The notes: a model not told the origin generated them from the letters alone. Counted from the first letter of the stretch, positions 8,411 to 16,952 are shown. The stretch: DNA of 64,000 nt from Clostridia bacterium (GCA_017622085.1 JAGARU010000061.1:35508-99507); one strand, 5' to 3'. Made by a program: numbers and translations.

Positions 8411-9616
8411 TTGAACGCTATTCGAGATCTTTATGAATCCACCGGTCTTGCAGAGTTGGTTGCTAATCCGGAACTGCTTATAAAAACCCTGATTATGTAC
8501 GTGATCATCGGTGCGCTGTTCTATCTGGCGATTGTAAAGAAGTTTGAGCCCCTGCTTTTGCTTCCCATCGCCTTCGGTATGCTGCTTGCCAATCTCCCCG
8601 GTGCTGAAATGTTCCACATGGAGTGGTTCATCAATATGGAAGGTGACCCGGACTGGACCTTCAGTCTTGGTAACATTCTGAACAATGAGAAGGTCGGCCT
8701 GATCGACATTCTCTACATCGGCGTTAAGCTCGGTATCTATCCTTCCCTTATCTTTATGGGCGTTGGTGCTATGACCGACTTCTCTGCCCTGATCGCAAAC
8801 CCCAAGAGCCTTTTGATCGGTGCCGCTGCTCAGCTTGGCGTATTCGTTGCCTTTGCCGGTGCACTTCTTACCGGTATGTTCTCTCCCATGGAAGCAGCCG
8901 CGATCGGTATTATCGGCGGTGCAGACGGTCCTACGGCGATTCTTGTTACCAAGGCTCTGGCTCCTCAGCTCCTTGGTGCCATTGCCATTGCCGCATACAG
9001 CTATATGGCGCTGATTCCGATCATTCAGCCTCCCTTCATGCGGATGCTGACCACCAAGAAGGAGCGCTCCATCGTTATGAAGACGCTCCGCCCCGTATCT
9101 CAGCTTGAAAAGGTTATCTTCCCCATTCTTGTTACCCTTGTAGTCGTTCTCATCGTTCCCGATGCGGCACCGCTGGTTGGTTTCCTCATGCTTGGTAACC
9201 TGTTTAACGTATCCGGCGTTACCGAACGTCTTTCCAAGACGGCACAGAATGAGCTTGTTAACATCGTTACGATCCTCCTCGGTGTATCCGTTGGTGCAAC
9301 GGCAGATGCGGAGAACTTCCTTTCTGCACGTACTCTCCTGATCATCGGTCTGGGTCTTTGCGCCTTCGTAGTATCTACCTGCGGCGGTCTCCTCTTTGCC
9401 AAGCTGATGTGCTATCTTACCAAGGGACAGATCAACCCCTTGATCGGCTCTGCCGGTGTTTCTGCCGTTCCCATGGCGGCACGCGTAGCTCAGGTTGAAG
9501 GTCAGAAGGAAAATCCTTCCAACTTCCTTCTCATGCACGCAATGGGTCCCAACGTAGCCGGAGTTATCGGTTCTGCGGTTGCGGCCGGCGTATTCCTCAG
9601 CTACTTCCCCCACTAA
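8411..9616 (+). CDS. Sodium ion-translocating decarboxylase beta subunit
   Basis: 401-residue polytopic membrane protein of the OadB/MmdB/GcdB family. It decarboxylates carboxybiotin and uses the energy to pump Na+ out. Landmarks: GIIGGADGPTAI with the essential aspartate of the family, GNLFNVSGV, GVSVGATADAENFL, and SAGVSAVPMAARV. About ten hydrophobic helices. The start is TTG at 8411, with GGAG 8 nt upstream and no closer ATG. 32 nt after the biotin carrier and 25 nt before the OadA-like gene. The single pump gene implies that both carboxyltransferases in this operon share it (inference). Confidence 0.95.
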   Translation: MNAIRDLYESTGLAELVANPELLIKTLIMYVIIGALFYLAIVKKFEPLLLLPIAFGMLLANLPGAEMFHMEWFINMEGDPDWTFSLGNILNNEKVGLIDILYIGVKLGIYPSLIFMGVGAMTDFSALIANPKSLLIGAAAQLGVFVAFAGALLTGMFSPMEAAAIGIIGGADGPTAILVTKALAPQLLGAIAIAAYSYMALIPIIQPPFMRMLTTKKERSIVMKTLRPVSQLEKVIFPILVTLVVVLIVPDAAPLVGFLMLGNLFNVSGVTERLSKTAQNELVNIVTILLGVSVGATADAENFLSARTLLIIGLGLCAFVVSTCGGLLFAKLMCYLTKGQINPLIGSAGVSAVPMAARVAQVEGQKENPSNFLLMHAMGPNVAGVIGSAVAAGVFLSYFPH

Positions 9617-9641
9617 TTTTTGAAAGGATCAGGTACTATTT

Positions 9642-11039
9642 ATGGCTCAGGTAAAAATTACCGAGACTGTACTGCGTGACTCCCACCAGTCTCTTATTGC
9701 TACCCGTATGACCACAGAGGAAATGGTTCCCATTCTTGCCGAGATGGATAAGGTTGGTTACCACTCCCTTGAGGCATGGGGCGGCGCTACTTTTGACTCT
9801 TGCCTTCGCTTCCTTGATGAGGATCCCTGGCAGAGACTCCGCACCATCCGCGACAACGTAAAGAACACGAAGCTGCAGATGCTCTTCCGCGGACAGAACA
9901 TCCTTGGCTACCGCCACTATGCAGACGACGTTGTTGCTTACTTTGTACAGAAGTCCATTGCAAACGGTATTGACATTCTCCGTATCTTCGACGCACTGAA
10001 CGATGCAAGAAATCTTCAGACCGCGATCAATGCAACCAAGAAGGAAGGCGGCCACGTACAGGCGGCGATCAGCTACACCACCGGTCCCACCTTCTCGAAC
10101 GAGTATTTTGCAAAGTACTCCAAGCAGCTTGAGGAAATGGGCGCAGACTCCATTTGTATCAAGGATATGTCCGGCCTTCTTAAGCCCTACGATGCCTACG
10201 ACCTTGTAAAGGCGATCAAGGAAACCGTTAAGATCCCCGTACAGCTCCACACGCACTACACCTCCGGTCTTGCCTCCATGACCATTCTGAAGGCAGTTGA
10301 AGCCGGTGTTGATGTAGTGGATACGGCAATCTCTCCCATGGCTTTGGGTACCTCCCAGCCCGCGACGGAGGCAATCGTTTCCGCCCTTGCCGGCACGGAG
10401 TTCGACACCGGTCTTGATCTCGGTCAGCTTGATAAGATCTGCCGCTACTTCACTCCTCTCAGAGAGCGCTATCTGTCTTCCGGTCTGCTGGACCCCAAGG
10501 TTCTCAAGGTAGACGTAAACGCTCTTCTCTATCAGGTTCCCGGTGGTATGCTTTCCAACCTCGTTTCTCAGCTGAAGCAGGCCGGCAAGTCCGATCTTCT
10601 TCAGGACGTACTGGCTGAGGTTCCGAGAGTTCGTGCCGATGCCGGTTATCCTCCGCTGGTAACTCCTTCCTCTCAGATCGTTGGTACTCAGGCTGTATTC
10701 AACGTGCTGAACGGACAGAGATACAAGATGGTTACCAAGGAATTTAAAGCATTGGTTCGCGGTGAATACGGCACGACCCCCGTTGCCATCGATCCTGCGT
10801 TCAAGAAGCAGATCATCGGTGAGGCTGAGGCAATCACCTGCCGTCCTGCCGATAACATTGCGCCCGAGCTTGACGCCCTTCGCGAGAAGATCAAGCCCTA
10901 TGCTGAGCAGGAAGAGGACGTTCTCTCCTACGCACTCTTCGAGCAGGTTGCTACCAAGTTCTTCGAAAACCGCAAGAACAAGAAGTATCAGCTGGATGCG
11001 GCAAACGCAGACAAGGCTCTCGGTATTCATTCCGTTTAA
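9642..11039 (+). CDS. Oxaloacetate decarboxylase alpha / 5S carboxyltransferase subunit
   Basis: 465 residues: HMGL-like TIM barrel (residues 1 to about 300) plus the conserved carboxylase domain. Signatures: ITETVLRDSHQSL (metal-binding D), RGQNILGYRHYADDVV, FRIFDALND-type ILRIFDALND, CIKDMSGLL with the carbamylated-lysine region, and LHTHYTSG with the histidine metal ligands. It transfers CO2 from oxaloacetate (or in reverse, to pyruvate) to biotin. Unlike the classical 590-residue OadA it has no C-terminal biotin domain; the separate carrier at 7980 supplies it, as in the 5S subunit of transcarboxylase. Last gene of the operon, followed by a strong terminator. Confidence 0.93.
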   Translation: MAQVKITETVLRDSHQSLIATRMTTEEMVPILAEMDKVGYHSLEAWGGATFDSCLRFLDEDPWQRLRTIRDNVKNTKLQMLFRGQNILGYRHYADDVVAYFVQKSIANGIDILRIFDALNDARNLQTAINATKKEGGHVQAAISYTTGPTFSNEYFAKYSKQLEEMGADSICIKDMSGLLKPYDAYDLVKAIKETVKIPVQLHTHYTSGLASMTILKAVEAGVDVVDTAISPMALGTSQPATEAIVSALAGTEFDTGLDLGQLDKICRYFTPLRERYLSSGLLDPKVLKVDVNALLYQVPGGMLSNLVSQLKQAGKSDLLQDVLAEVPRVRADAGYPPLVTPSSQIVGTQAVFNVLNGQRYKMVTKEFKALVRGEYGTTPVAIDPAFKKQIIGEAEAITCRPADNIAPELDALREKIKPYAEQEEDVLSYALFEQVATKFFENRKNKKYQLDAANADKALGIHSV

Positions 11040-11047
11040 TCCAATAA

Positions 11048-11076
11048 AAAAGGCGTGGATCTGATCCACGCCTTTT
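11048..11076. terminator. Bidirectional intrinsic terminator
   Basis: AAAAGGCGTGGAT-CTG-ATCCACGCCTTTT, a perfect hairpin with a 3-nt loop, between the convergent oadA-like and HAD genes. Confidence 0.95.
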
Positions 11077-11081
11077 ATTAT

Positions 11082-11792
11082 TTAAACGTTTTCTTCGATG
11101 TACTGTAACAGCGCACGGAAGTCGCCGTGAGGATAGACAGAAATATCTTTTTGCTGTTTGTTGATAAGGCAATCCGTAAGAAGGAACACGTGCATACCGA
11201 CAGAAGCGGCAATCATATCCTCCTCTACGTCGTTACCCACCATCAGGCATTCCGAGGGGGAAAGGTTGATTTTTGCAAGAATATCGCGATAGTAGTCGGG
11301 GTTGGGCTTGGTGTGACAAGAGTTCTCGTAGGTTGTAATGAGTTCAAACTCCTCTGGGTCGAGGCCGGCCCAACGAGCTCGCTTTTGCGTGGCGATGGCA
11401 GGATAGAGAGGACTGGTAGCAAGGATAGCTCGCAGACCTCTTGAGTGAACGGCTTGCATCGCTTCGGCGGCGTAGGGAGTATATCCGCAAACCGTTTGAA
11501 GCTTGTCAAAATTCTCTTGATAAAAAGCCTCAAAGTGTGGCTCGTCGGCACGGGCTTGCTCACCAAAGATGGAAGCAAAGCCCTTCCAGAATACAGCTTC
11601 ATTGGTTGCGCTTCCATCGTTTTGGATCATGGAACCGGTGCAATGCCAAATGGCCTTCACTAATGCTTTCGGGTCATAGCCGCACGGGGCCATTCGCTTG
11701 GCCAGCAGACCAAAATAAGATTCTAAAAACACGTTCAGATCCATGGGAAGTAGCGTTCCGTCCAAATCGAACAGTACAGCTTTTATGCTCAT
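11082..11792 (-). CDS. HAD-superfamily hydrolase
   Basis: 236-residue cytoplasmic phosphatase-like protein. Motif I is LFDLDGTLL with the nucleophile Asp at residue 9; motif II ILATSPL; motif III includes a lysine in the CHTKPNPDYY segment; motif IV GNDVEEDMIAA. The helical cap (about 15-90) is of the phosphoglycolate phosphatase/beta-phosphoglucomutase type. The substrate is unknown. It overlaps the upstream NAD(P)HX repair gene by 4 nt (ATGA), so a linked housekeeping or metabolite-repair role is possible (inference). Confidence 0.9.
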   Translation of the reverse strand: MSIKAVLFDLDGTLLPMDLNVFLESYFGLLAKRMAPCGYDPKALVKAIWHCTGSMIQNDGSATNEAVFWKGFASIFGEQARADEPHFEAFYQENFDKLQTVCGYTPYAAEAMQAVHSRGLRAILATSPLYPAIATQKRARWAGLDPEEFELITTYENSCHTKPNPDYYRDILAKINLSPSECLMVGNDVEEDMIAASVGMHVFLLTDCLINKQQKDISVYPHGDFRALLQYIEENV

Positions 11793-13294
11793 TTAGGTTC
11801 CTCTTTTGCATCTAAAATTTCTTTTATTGCCGCGGGCAAGTGCTTTACCGTATCGGAGGCACACATGCTGATGGCGGTCATTTCTTTCTCTGCCAGCTCT
11901 CCGGCGCGTCCGGTCAGGTAGGCACCCGCGGCTATCGTGAGAGGGGTAACGGAAAGATATCCCAGAAAAGCGGTTAAAACGCCGGAAAGAACGTCTCCGC
12001 TTCCGGCCGTAGCCATGCCGGGGCATCCTCGATCGGTGAGATAGGTTTGATTTCCATCCGTTACAATGGTGGTCGTTCCCTTGAGCAGAAGGATAACGCC
12101 GTGCTCTTGGGCATAATGCTCGGCGCATCGGATAGGATCGGACAGAATTTCGCCGTCCGTCAAGCCGCAGAGTCGGGAAAATTCTCTTACGTGTGGGGTC
12201 AGAACGATGGGGCAGTTGGCACTTTTCAAAAGATTCGGATCAAGCCGTGCCAGGGTGTTAAGCCCGTCCGCATCGATCAAAAGAGGCTTTACGGAATGGG
12301 ACAGCAAATAGGTCAGAATGCGTTCGTTATCGGTACCGCTTCCCCACCCCATACCGACACCAATAGCGGCGGAGGATGTAAGTAGGCGATCGAGGATGGC
12401 AGGCTCGTATTGCATGATTCCGCAAAGGGACGGAATTGGCTCAAGGGTGCTTTCCAGCAAATAGGGGGCGACGGAGCTTGTGATTTCAGCCGGGACGGCC
12501 AAACGGCAGACGCCTGCACCGGCACGCATGGCGGCACAGCTCAAATTAGCCAGCTTGACGGCTCCGGAATACTGGGCGCATCCGCCGAGGAGTGTAACGT
12601 ATCCATAGGTCCCCTTATGGGAGGCATGCAAACGGGGTGGGATGCACTGGGCCACGTCCCTGGCTTCAAGGATGGAATATGACTTACCGGTAATCGGGAT
12701 GCCGATATCTACGTTTATTTTATCTTTTATAACATCCTTTGCATTTCCTAAGAGAAGACCGGTTTTGAGCGTTCCGACCGAAACGGTCAAATCTGAGCAG
12801 ACACAGAGATGGCTTTGGCCGCTGTCACCGTTCAGACCGCTGTTGATGTCTACGGAAACCACGTAAGCACCGGAGCGATTGATTGCGTGAATCGCAGCGG
12901 CCATAACACCCTCCGGAATGCCGGAAAAGCCCGTGCCCAAGAGACAATCCACTACGATATCGTAGCTCGACAGGTTTATGGAGGGAGAAAACAAACAATC
13001 CTCGGTTCCGAGGGCGATAGCTTCCTCGTAGCAAGCTTTACCGTCGGGAGAAAAACGATCGGAAAGGCGGATGAGGGTTGGAGAATAGCCATTTTTCTGC
13101 AGAAGAGAGGCCAGCACGTAGCCATCGCCTCCGTTATTTCCGCTACCGCAGAGAATGGCTATCTTGCCATGCCAGGATACGGCATGGTAGATCGACTCGC
13201 CGGCACGGTGCATCAGCACAAGACCGGATGTACCGTTCTTTATGGTGTTTTGATCGCTTTGGCGCATGGTTTCGACCGACACGGCTGTTCTCAT
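11789..13294 (-). CDS. nnr: Bifunctional NAD(P)H-hydrate epimerase / ADP-dependent dehydratase
   Basis: 501-residue metabolite-repair enzyme. The N-terminal YjeF_N half (about 1-210; ILCGSGNNGGDGYVLA, VDCLLGTGFSG, VSVDINSGLNGDSG) epimerises damaged NAD(P)HX. The C-terminal ribokinase-like half (about 220-501; HKGTYGYVTLLGG, GVGMGWGSGT, LTPHVREFSRL, and GMATAGSGDVLSGVL with the catalytic Asp) dehydrates the S epimer using ADP. Complete fused form, as in E. coli Nnr. The ATG at 13294 follows AAGGTGAT. Followed in the same operon by a HAD phosphatase with a 4-nt overlap. Confidence 0.95.
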   Translation of the reverse strand: MRTAVSVETMRQSDQNTIKNGTSGLVLMHRAGESIYHAVSWHGKIAILCGSGNNGGDGYVLASLLQKNGYSPTLIRLSDRFSPDGKACYEEAIALGTEDCLFSPSINLSSYDIVVDCLLGTGFSGIPEGVMAAAIHAINRSGAYVVSVDINSGLNGDSGQSHLCVCSDLTVSVGTLKTGLLLGNAKDVIKDKINVDIGIPITGKSYSILEARDVAQCIPPRLHASHKGTYGYVTLLGGCAQYSGAVKLANLSCAAMRAGAGVCRLAVPAEITSSVAPYLLESTLEPIPSLCGIMQYEPAILDRLLTSSAAIGVGMGWGSGTDNERILTYLLSHSVKPLLIDADGLNTLARLDPNLLKSANCPIVLTPHVREFSRLCGLTDGEILSDPIRCAEHYAQEHGVILLLKGTTTIVTDGNQTYLTDRGCPGMATAGSGDVLSGVLTAFLGYLSVTPLTIAAGAYLTGRAGELAEKEMTAISMCASDTVKHLPAAIKEILDAKEEPK

Positions 13295-13346
13295 AAGATC
13301 ACCTTCCTTTATAGATATTATAAAACCTTACCCCAGTTCTGTCAAT

Positions 13347-13378
13347 AAAAAAGCGATGCCGGTAGGCATCGCTTTTTT
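13347..13378 (-). terminator. Intrinsic terminator of the SASP gene
   Basis: GCGATGCC-GGTA-GGCATCGC flanked by A6 and T6. On the minus strand it follows the SASP stop codon by about 15 nt. It also separates this unit from the nnr operon downstream. Confidence 0.92.
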
Positions 13379-13392
13379 GGGCTTAACGGAGA

Positions 13393-13584
13393 TTATTTAA
13401 TCTCGTTCTCGTACTTCTCTACCATCTTCTTGACCATCTGGCCACCGATGGAGCCTGCCTGCTTGGAGGTGAGGTCACCGTTGTAGCCCTGCTTGAGGGT
13501 TACGCCAACTTCGTTTGCGGCTTCCATTTTGAACTTTTCGAGTGCTTCCTTTGCTTCGGGAACAAGGTTCTTGTTAGTAGACAT
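13393..13584 (-). CDS. Alpha/beta-type small acid-soluble spore protein
   Basis: 63-residue DNA-binding protein that coats and protects the spore chromosome. The N-terminal conserved block KFKMEAANEVGV contains the germination-protease (GPR) cleavage region. The C-terminal block LTSKQAGSIGGQMVKKMVE is the DNA-contacting signature of the family. Length and both blocks are standard. Good ribosome site (CAGGAG) before the ATG. Expected to be expressed in the forespore from sigma-G; the upstream 170 nt contains CATAATA on the minus strand, a sigma-G type -10, but I could not find a convincing -35. Adjacent to the dipicolinate synthase genes. Confidence 0.97.
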   Translation of the reverse strand: MSTNKNLVPEAKEALEKFKMEAANEVGVTLKQGYNGDLTSKQAGSIGGQMVKKMVEKYENEIK

Positions 13585-13755
13585 TGTGAAAACTCCTGTT
13601 TTTTATTTAATCTATATGATCGAGGAAGCTGCGGATCGCCGTCGCTTCCCCGACGCTCGTTCCGTGTCCTCTGGTGTTATTATGAATCGCTTTTATGCGT
13701 TTATAACTGGAAATTTTTATTTTGATCACAGATTGTTTTCAAACCGTTCACAATA

Positions 13756-14316
13756 TTAAAGAAAGATCGGCTGGATCTGCTTGCGCTTTTTCATGCTGTC
13801 AAAGGTGGCCAGAATCAAGGAAAAGTCTGCCACCAGAGAATGCGGTTTTTTGATGGGATCATCCTGGCGCATGGGAACAAAATAGACACTTTTTCGCTCC
13901 AAAAGCAGCCCGATGTTTTGTAAATTGGCGCTGAGAGCATCGTTTGAGGCCAATGCAATCAGTGTTGGGCGGTCGGAGCGCAAATGCGCCTTGATCGCCA
14001 TGGTTACAGACGTATCGGTAATGCCGCGCGCCGCCTTCGCTAAGGTATTGCCCGTACACGGGGCAACCAAAAGTGCATCCAGCTTAATTTCAGGCCCCAA
14101 GCGCTCCGCCTCGGGGATGGTGTGGATCACTTCTCGCTTGCACAGGGCTTCTACGGTATCGATCAGGTCCTGTGCTTTGCCGAATCGGGTGTCGGTATTG
14201 TATACGTTTTCGCTCATGATAGGTTGAATCTCATAGCCCTGCGATAGCAGTATTTTCATTTGCTCAAGGGCAACTCTGTGGGTGCAGAACGATCCACAAT
14301 AGGCATATCCTATCAT
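13756..14316 (-). CDS. dpaB: Dipicolinate synthase subunit B
   Basis: 186-residue flavoprotein-fold (HFCD family) subunit of dipicolinic acid synthase (SpoVFB), which makes the Ca-DPA of the spore core from dihydrodipicolinate in the mother cell. Visible features: IGYAYCGSFCTHR at the N terminus, PIMSENVYNTDTRFG, VAPCTGNTLAKAARGITDT (flavoprotein signature), and NDALSANLQNIGLLL. Length is normal. The start overlaps the dpaA stop by 4 nt, so the subunits are translationally coupled. Confidence 0.97.
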   Translation of the reverse strand: MIGYAYCGSFCTHRVALEQMKILLSQGYEIQPIMSENVYNTDTRFGKAQDLIDTVEALCKREVIHTIPEAERLGPEIKLDALLVAPCTGNTLAKAARGITDTSVTMAIKAHLRSDRPTLIALASNDALSANLQNIGLLLERKSVYFVPMRQDDPIKKPHSLVADFSLILATFDSMKKRKQIQPIFL

Positions 14317-15179
14317 TCACTGAACACTCCCTTCTTATGTAATAGCTTTATGATGCATTCCGATAAGATTTCGCCGGCGGTAATGGGGAAAAACCGACCG
14401 GGCAAGGACGGTGCCTCCAGCACTTCAATGCCATTACGGCGAAGTACAGCAGAGTGAGCCAGCTTGCTTTGAGGTGCAATATCCAATAGGAGAGTGGGCG
14501 CAGGCTCTTTCACCACCGTGCTGATGGTATCGGTCGGGATTGTATTGAACACAATATCATAGTCGGAACACCGAATATTGGGAATTGGTTCCGCTCGGCA
14601 TCCGTACAGCTCAGCCAACGTTCTGCTTTCCTCGCGCCGGGCGTAGACAGTTACCGCTCCCCCGAGCTTAACCAATCGGTCGGCCAACAGTTTTCCGATG
14701 CGGCCGTAACCAAGGATGGCAAAGGAAGAGCCGCTTACGGTCTTTACCAGATTTTCCATAGCCAAGCGCAGGGCACCTTCGACGGTGGGGAGAGCATTTT
14801 TAGTCTCAAAAACGTCGGAAACAAAATAATCCTCCACATCAATGCCCTTTTCCTTAGCGTATGCAATGACTGCCCCCGGTGCGTTACCTACCAATAAAAG
14901 CGTATTCGTGCTCATGGCGGAAATCAGTTCACTGAGCGTAGGGGCTTCTACACCGTTAACCATATTTAAGACAGTGCCGTCCGTTGTGGTTGGTAGCGGA
15001 AGGATCACAGCGGAGGCATAATTTACCGCGCCACGCCAATCGACGCATCGAACGCTCTCACAAAGCCCGGTATCTGCCGTTTCCCACACGGCGCATTCGT
15101 AGCCCTTCTCGCAAAGCGTTTCCGCCAGCACCGAAAAGCGTCCATCGCCACCTAAAATTGCAATTTTTCTTTTACTCAT
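14313..15179 (-). CDS. dpaA: Dipicolinate synthase subunit A
   Basis: 288-residue NAD(P)-binding subunit of dipicolinate synthase (SpoVFA). An N-terminal domain (AILGGDGRF) is followed by a Rossmann domain (FAILGYGRIGKLLADRL, about 150-165) and a C-terminal LLDIAPQ segment, as in the family. ATG at 15179 chosen because AGGTGGAG precedes it; upstream in-frame starts extend into a terminator. A sigma-K-like promoter lies just upstream (15210-15235), matching the mother-cell control known for spoVF in Bacillus. Confidence 0.96.
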   Translation of the reverse strand: MSKRKIAILGGDGRFSVLAETLCEKGYECAVWETADTGLCESVRCVDWRGAVNYASAVILPLPTTTDGTVLNMVNGVEAPTLSELISAMSTNTLLLVGNAPGAVIAYAKEKGIDVEDYFVSDVFETKNALPTVEGALRLAMENLVKTVSGSSFAILGYGRIGKLLADRLVKLGGAVTVYARREESRTLAELYGCRAEPIPNIRCSDYDIVFNTIPTDTISTVVKEPAPTLLLDIAPQSKLAHSAVLRRNGIEVLEAPSLPGRFFPITAGEILSECIIKLLHKKGVFSE

Positions 15180-15209
15180 ATCTCCACCTCGCGATTTCTT
15201 ATCGTTAAC

Positions 15210-15235
15210 AGAATATGAAAAAAATGATAGAGGGT
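15210..15235 (-). promoter_or_regulatory. Candidate sigma-K promoter of dpaAB
   Basis: On the minus strand: AC (15234-15235), 16 nt, CATATTCT (15210-15217), matching the sigma-K pattern AC-N16-CATANNNT. The -10 is 31 nt before the dpaA start. Short motif, so chance matches are possible; the context makes it credible. Confidence 0.55.
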
Positions 15236-15248
15236 TACCTAAAAGAAA

Positions 15249-15274
15249 GGCGTGATGCCATGAAGCATCACGCC
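15249..15274 (-). terminator. Intrinsic terminator of the trmB-ASCH-GNAT operon
   Basis: GGCGTGATGC-6 nt-GCATCACGCC, followed on the minus strand by CTTTCTTTT, 6 nt after the GNAT stop codon. Confidence 0.88.
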
Positions 15275-15280
15275 AAAACG

Positions 15281-15868
15281 TTATTTTTGTAAGGTCAGGT
15301 ACTCTTCTCGTCTGAGACACCAATGATAGTGAAGCTTTCCTTTGTTGGGTTGGGGTAGCTCTTCCGTCAGAGCCAGTCGAAATCCAAGTTTTTTCCAGAC
15401 ACGGCTGGAACGGACGTTATAATCCTCACAGAAGCAATGAAGCACATCGACTTGTTCGGTGCAAAAAGCATAATCGACAAGTATGCCAACAAAGACAGTG
15501 CCTAGTCCTTTACCCCAAAAGCTCTTTTCTCCAATACACATATCAATTCTACGCACATCGGTATTCGGCGGGTACATAGCTTGTACATCCGGAAGGTTCA
15601 TTTTTTGTAGCCAACATTCACCGATGATTTCACCGTTCACCTCTACAATAAAGCAAGGGTTATTTTGAGAAATGCTACCGTAGATTTGATGTACTACCTC
15701 CGGCGGATAAGCTTCTATATCCTCTCCTTCGGTCCAATACAGCACCTCGGGGTCTGAATTCCATTTATAGAGATACGGCAAATGTTTGTCCGAAAGAGAT
15801 TTTAATACAATACAGTCTTGCCCGTGCCGTGCAGACAGCACGATGTTATGTTCCTTAATAATATTCAT
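15281..15868 (-). CDS. GNAT-family N-acetyltransferase
   Basis: 195-residue acetyl-CoA-dependent acetyltransferase of the RimI/RimJ-like or AAC(6')-like group. The acetyl-CoA loop appears as GEKSFWGKGLGTVFVGILVD (V-x-x-x-x-x-G-x-G type, about 112-131), preceded by the beta-strand FIVEVNGEIIGECWL and followed by NVRSSRVWKKLGFRLA. The substrate is unknown; aminoglycosides, proteins and small amines are all possible for this family. Its start overlaps the ASCH gene stop by 4 nt. Third gene of a coupled operon with trmB. Confidence 0.88.
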   Translation of the reverse strand: MNIIKEHNIVLSARHGQDCIVLKSLSDKHLPYLYKWNSDPEVLYWTEGEDIEAYPPEVVHQIYGSISQNNPCFIVEVNGEIIGECWLQKMNLPDVQAMYPPNTDVRRIDMCIGEKSFWGKGLGTVFVGILVDYAFCTEQVDVLHCFCEDYNVRSSRVWKKLGFRLALTEELPQPNKGKLHYHWCLRREEYLTLQK

Positions 15869-16215
15869 AATTCGATTCTTAAGATTTCAATGCCCAAGGC
15901 GCCGTATTTTGCTTGGTCCTCCTCGGTATAATAGGCATCCATATCCTCCGGGGTGGCTGCGGGTGCAGTTTCTTCGGTATATCCTATGGAGGTTAACGGG
16001 AATGCTTGATAGAGCTCTCTGAAGGATGGATAAGCATGAAGGGCAACGACACGGCACCGTATGGTGGCTTCCCCGTCGGTACGAGAAAACTGAATTTCAT
16101 CGCCGACGGAGATGCGCTTTCTTTTTTCGTCGTTTAAGCGGAGCTCAACCGTTTTCTGACCGCTTGCGATCATGGCAAAGGGTGATGGATTGAGCTTCAT
16201 ATAATGGACGGTCAT
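15865..16215 (-). CDS. ASCH domain-containing protein
   Basis: 116-residue single-domain protein. The ASCH signature is clear: MKLNPSPFAMIASGQKTVEL followed by RLNDEKRKRISVGDEIQF. The fold is PUA-like and is thought to bind RNA or modified nucleosides; some relatives hydrolyse N4-acetylcytidine. It overlaps trmB (4 nt) and the GNAT gene (4 nt), which puts a putative RNA-binding or acyl-cytidine protein between a tRNA methyltransferase and an acetyltransferase. Function here is not known. Confidence 0.85.
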   Translation of the reverse strand: MTVHYMKLNPSPFAMIASGQKTVELRLNDEKRKRISVGDEIQFSRTDGEATIRCRVVALHAYPSFRELYQAFPLTSIGYTEETAPAATPEDMDAYYTEEDQAKYGALGIEILRIEL

Positions 16216-16952
16216 TTTTCATTAACCGCCTTCAGATAATTGATCTTGAAGCCTTTGGCGCTGAAGTTTTCCTCGTATTCCGTGCGAAGGTTCTCAGCAT
16301 TGAACTCGGAGGCATGGAGATCGTAAGTGATATCCTCAATCCGGAACTTGGATTCGCCGATCTGCTCCACCGAGAAGTCGAATAGTTCCCGATTATCCGT
16401 TTTGAAGCAAAGCTTACCGCCGGGGATGAGAATTCTGGCATAAAGATTCAAAAAGTCGATATGGGTCAAGCGGCGCTTGGCATAGCCCTTTTTGCCCCAG
16501 GGATCACAGAAATTGATATAGAGGGACTCTACGGAATCGTCGGGCATAGACTCAAGGAGCTGCTTGGCATCTCCCACCAAGAAACGAACGTTACCGCGTT
16601 CTTCAAGGGTGAAATCGACCTTTCCTTCGCCGTAAGGTGTTACTGTACCGTCGGCTTTGACCCAGCCGCCGTTGGGTGCTTTTTCACCAAGACCCCGTGA
16701 TATGGCATATTTTTCTGCCGCAACGATGGCGACGTCTGAAATTTTTTCGATGGCAAGATAATTATAGTCAGCCTCCTTTAACGAGAGCTGGCGCACAAAA
16801 TCGCCCTTTCCGCAACCGATTTCCACGCGGAGAGGCGCTTCCGCCTTATAAACAGCGTTCTCTTTTTTTACCGCTTCGGCGGCATTTTCACAAAAAAGAT
16901 CGGAAAGCAGCTCGATCCGGTCGTTGCCGTGTCTCTTTTTTTTCATTCTCAT
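16212..16952 (-). CDS. trmB: tRNA (guanine-N7)-methyltransferase
   Basis: 246-residue SAM-dependent enzyme that makes m7G46 in tRNA. SAM motif I is LRVEIGCGKGDFV (about residues 40-52). The family-specific INFCDPWGKKGYAKRRLTH, GGKLCFKTDN and C-terminal RTEYEENFSAKG are all present. About 30 residues longer than usual between motifs I and II (an insertion around APNGGWVKADGTVTPYGEG). I use the first ATG (16952); a second lies 6 nt inside. First gene of the trmB-ASCH-GNAT unit. Confidence 0.95.
   Translation of the reverse strand: MRMKKKRHGNDRIELLSDLFCENAAEAVKKENAVYKAEAPLRVEIGCGKGDFVRQLSLKEADYNYLAIEKISDVAIVAAEKYAISRGLGEKAPNGGWVKADGTVTPYGEGKVDFTLEERGNVRFLVGDAKQLLESMPDDSVESLYINFCDPWGKKGYAKRRLTHIDFLNLYARILIPGGKLCFKTDNRELFDFSVEQIGESKFRIEDITYDLHASEFNAENLRTEYEENFSAKGFKINYLKAVNEK

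Noticed and set aside
8375..11069. Two long minus-strand frames (412 and 477 codons) opposite oadB and oadA
   Set aside because: Antisense shadows of clearly recognised subunits; no motifs.
13585..13755. Sigma-G promoter for the SASP gene
   Set aside because: CATAATA is present on the minus strand but no matching -35 at 17-18 nt; not strong enough to list as a promoter.
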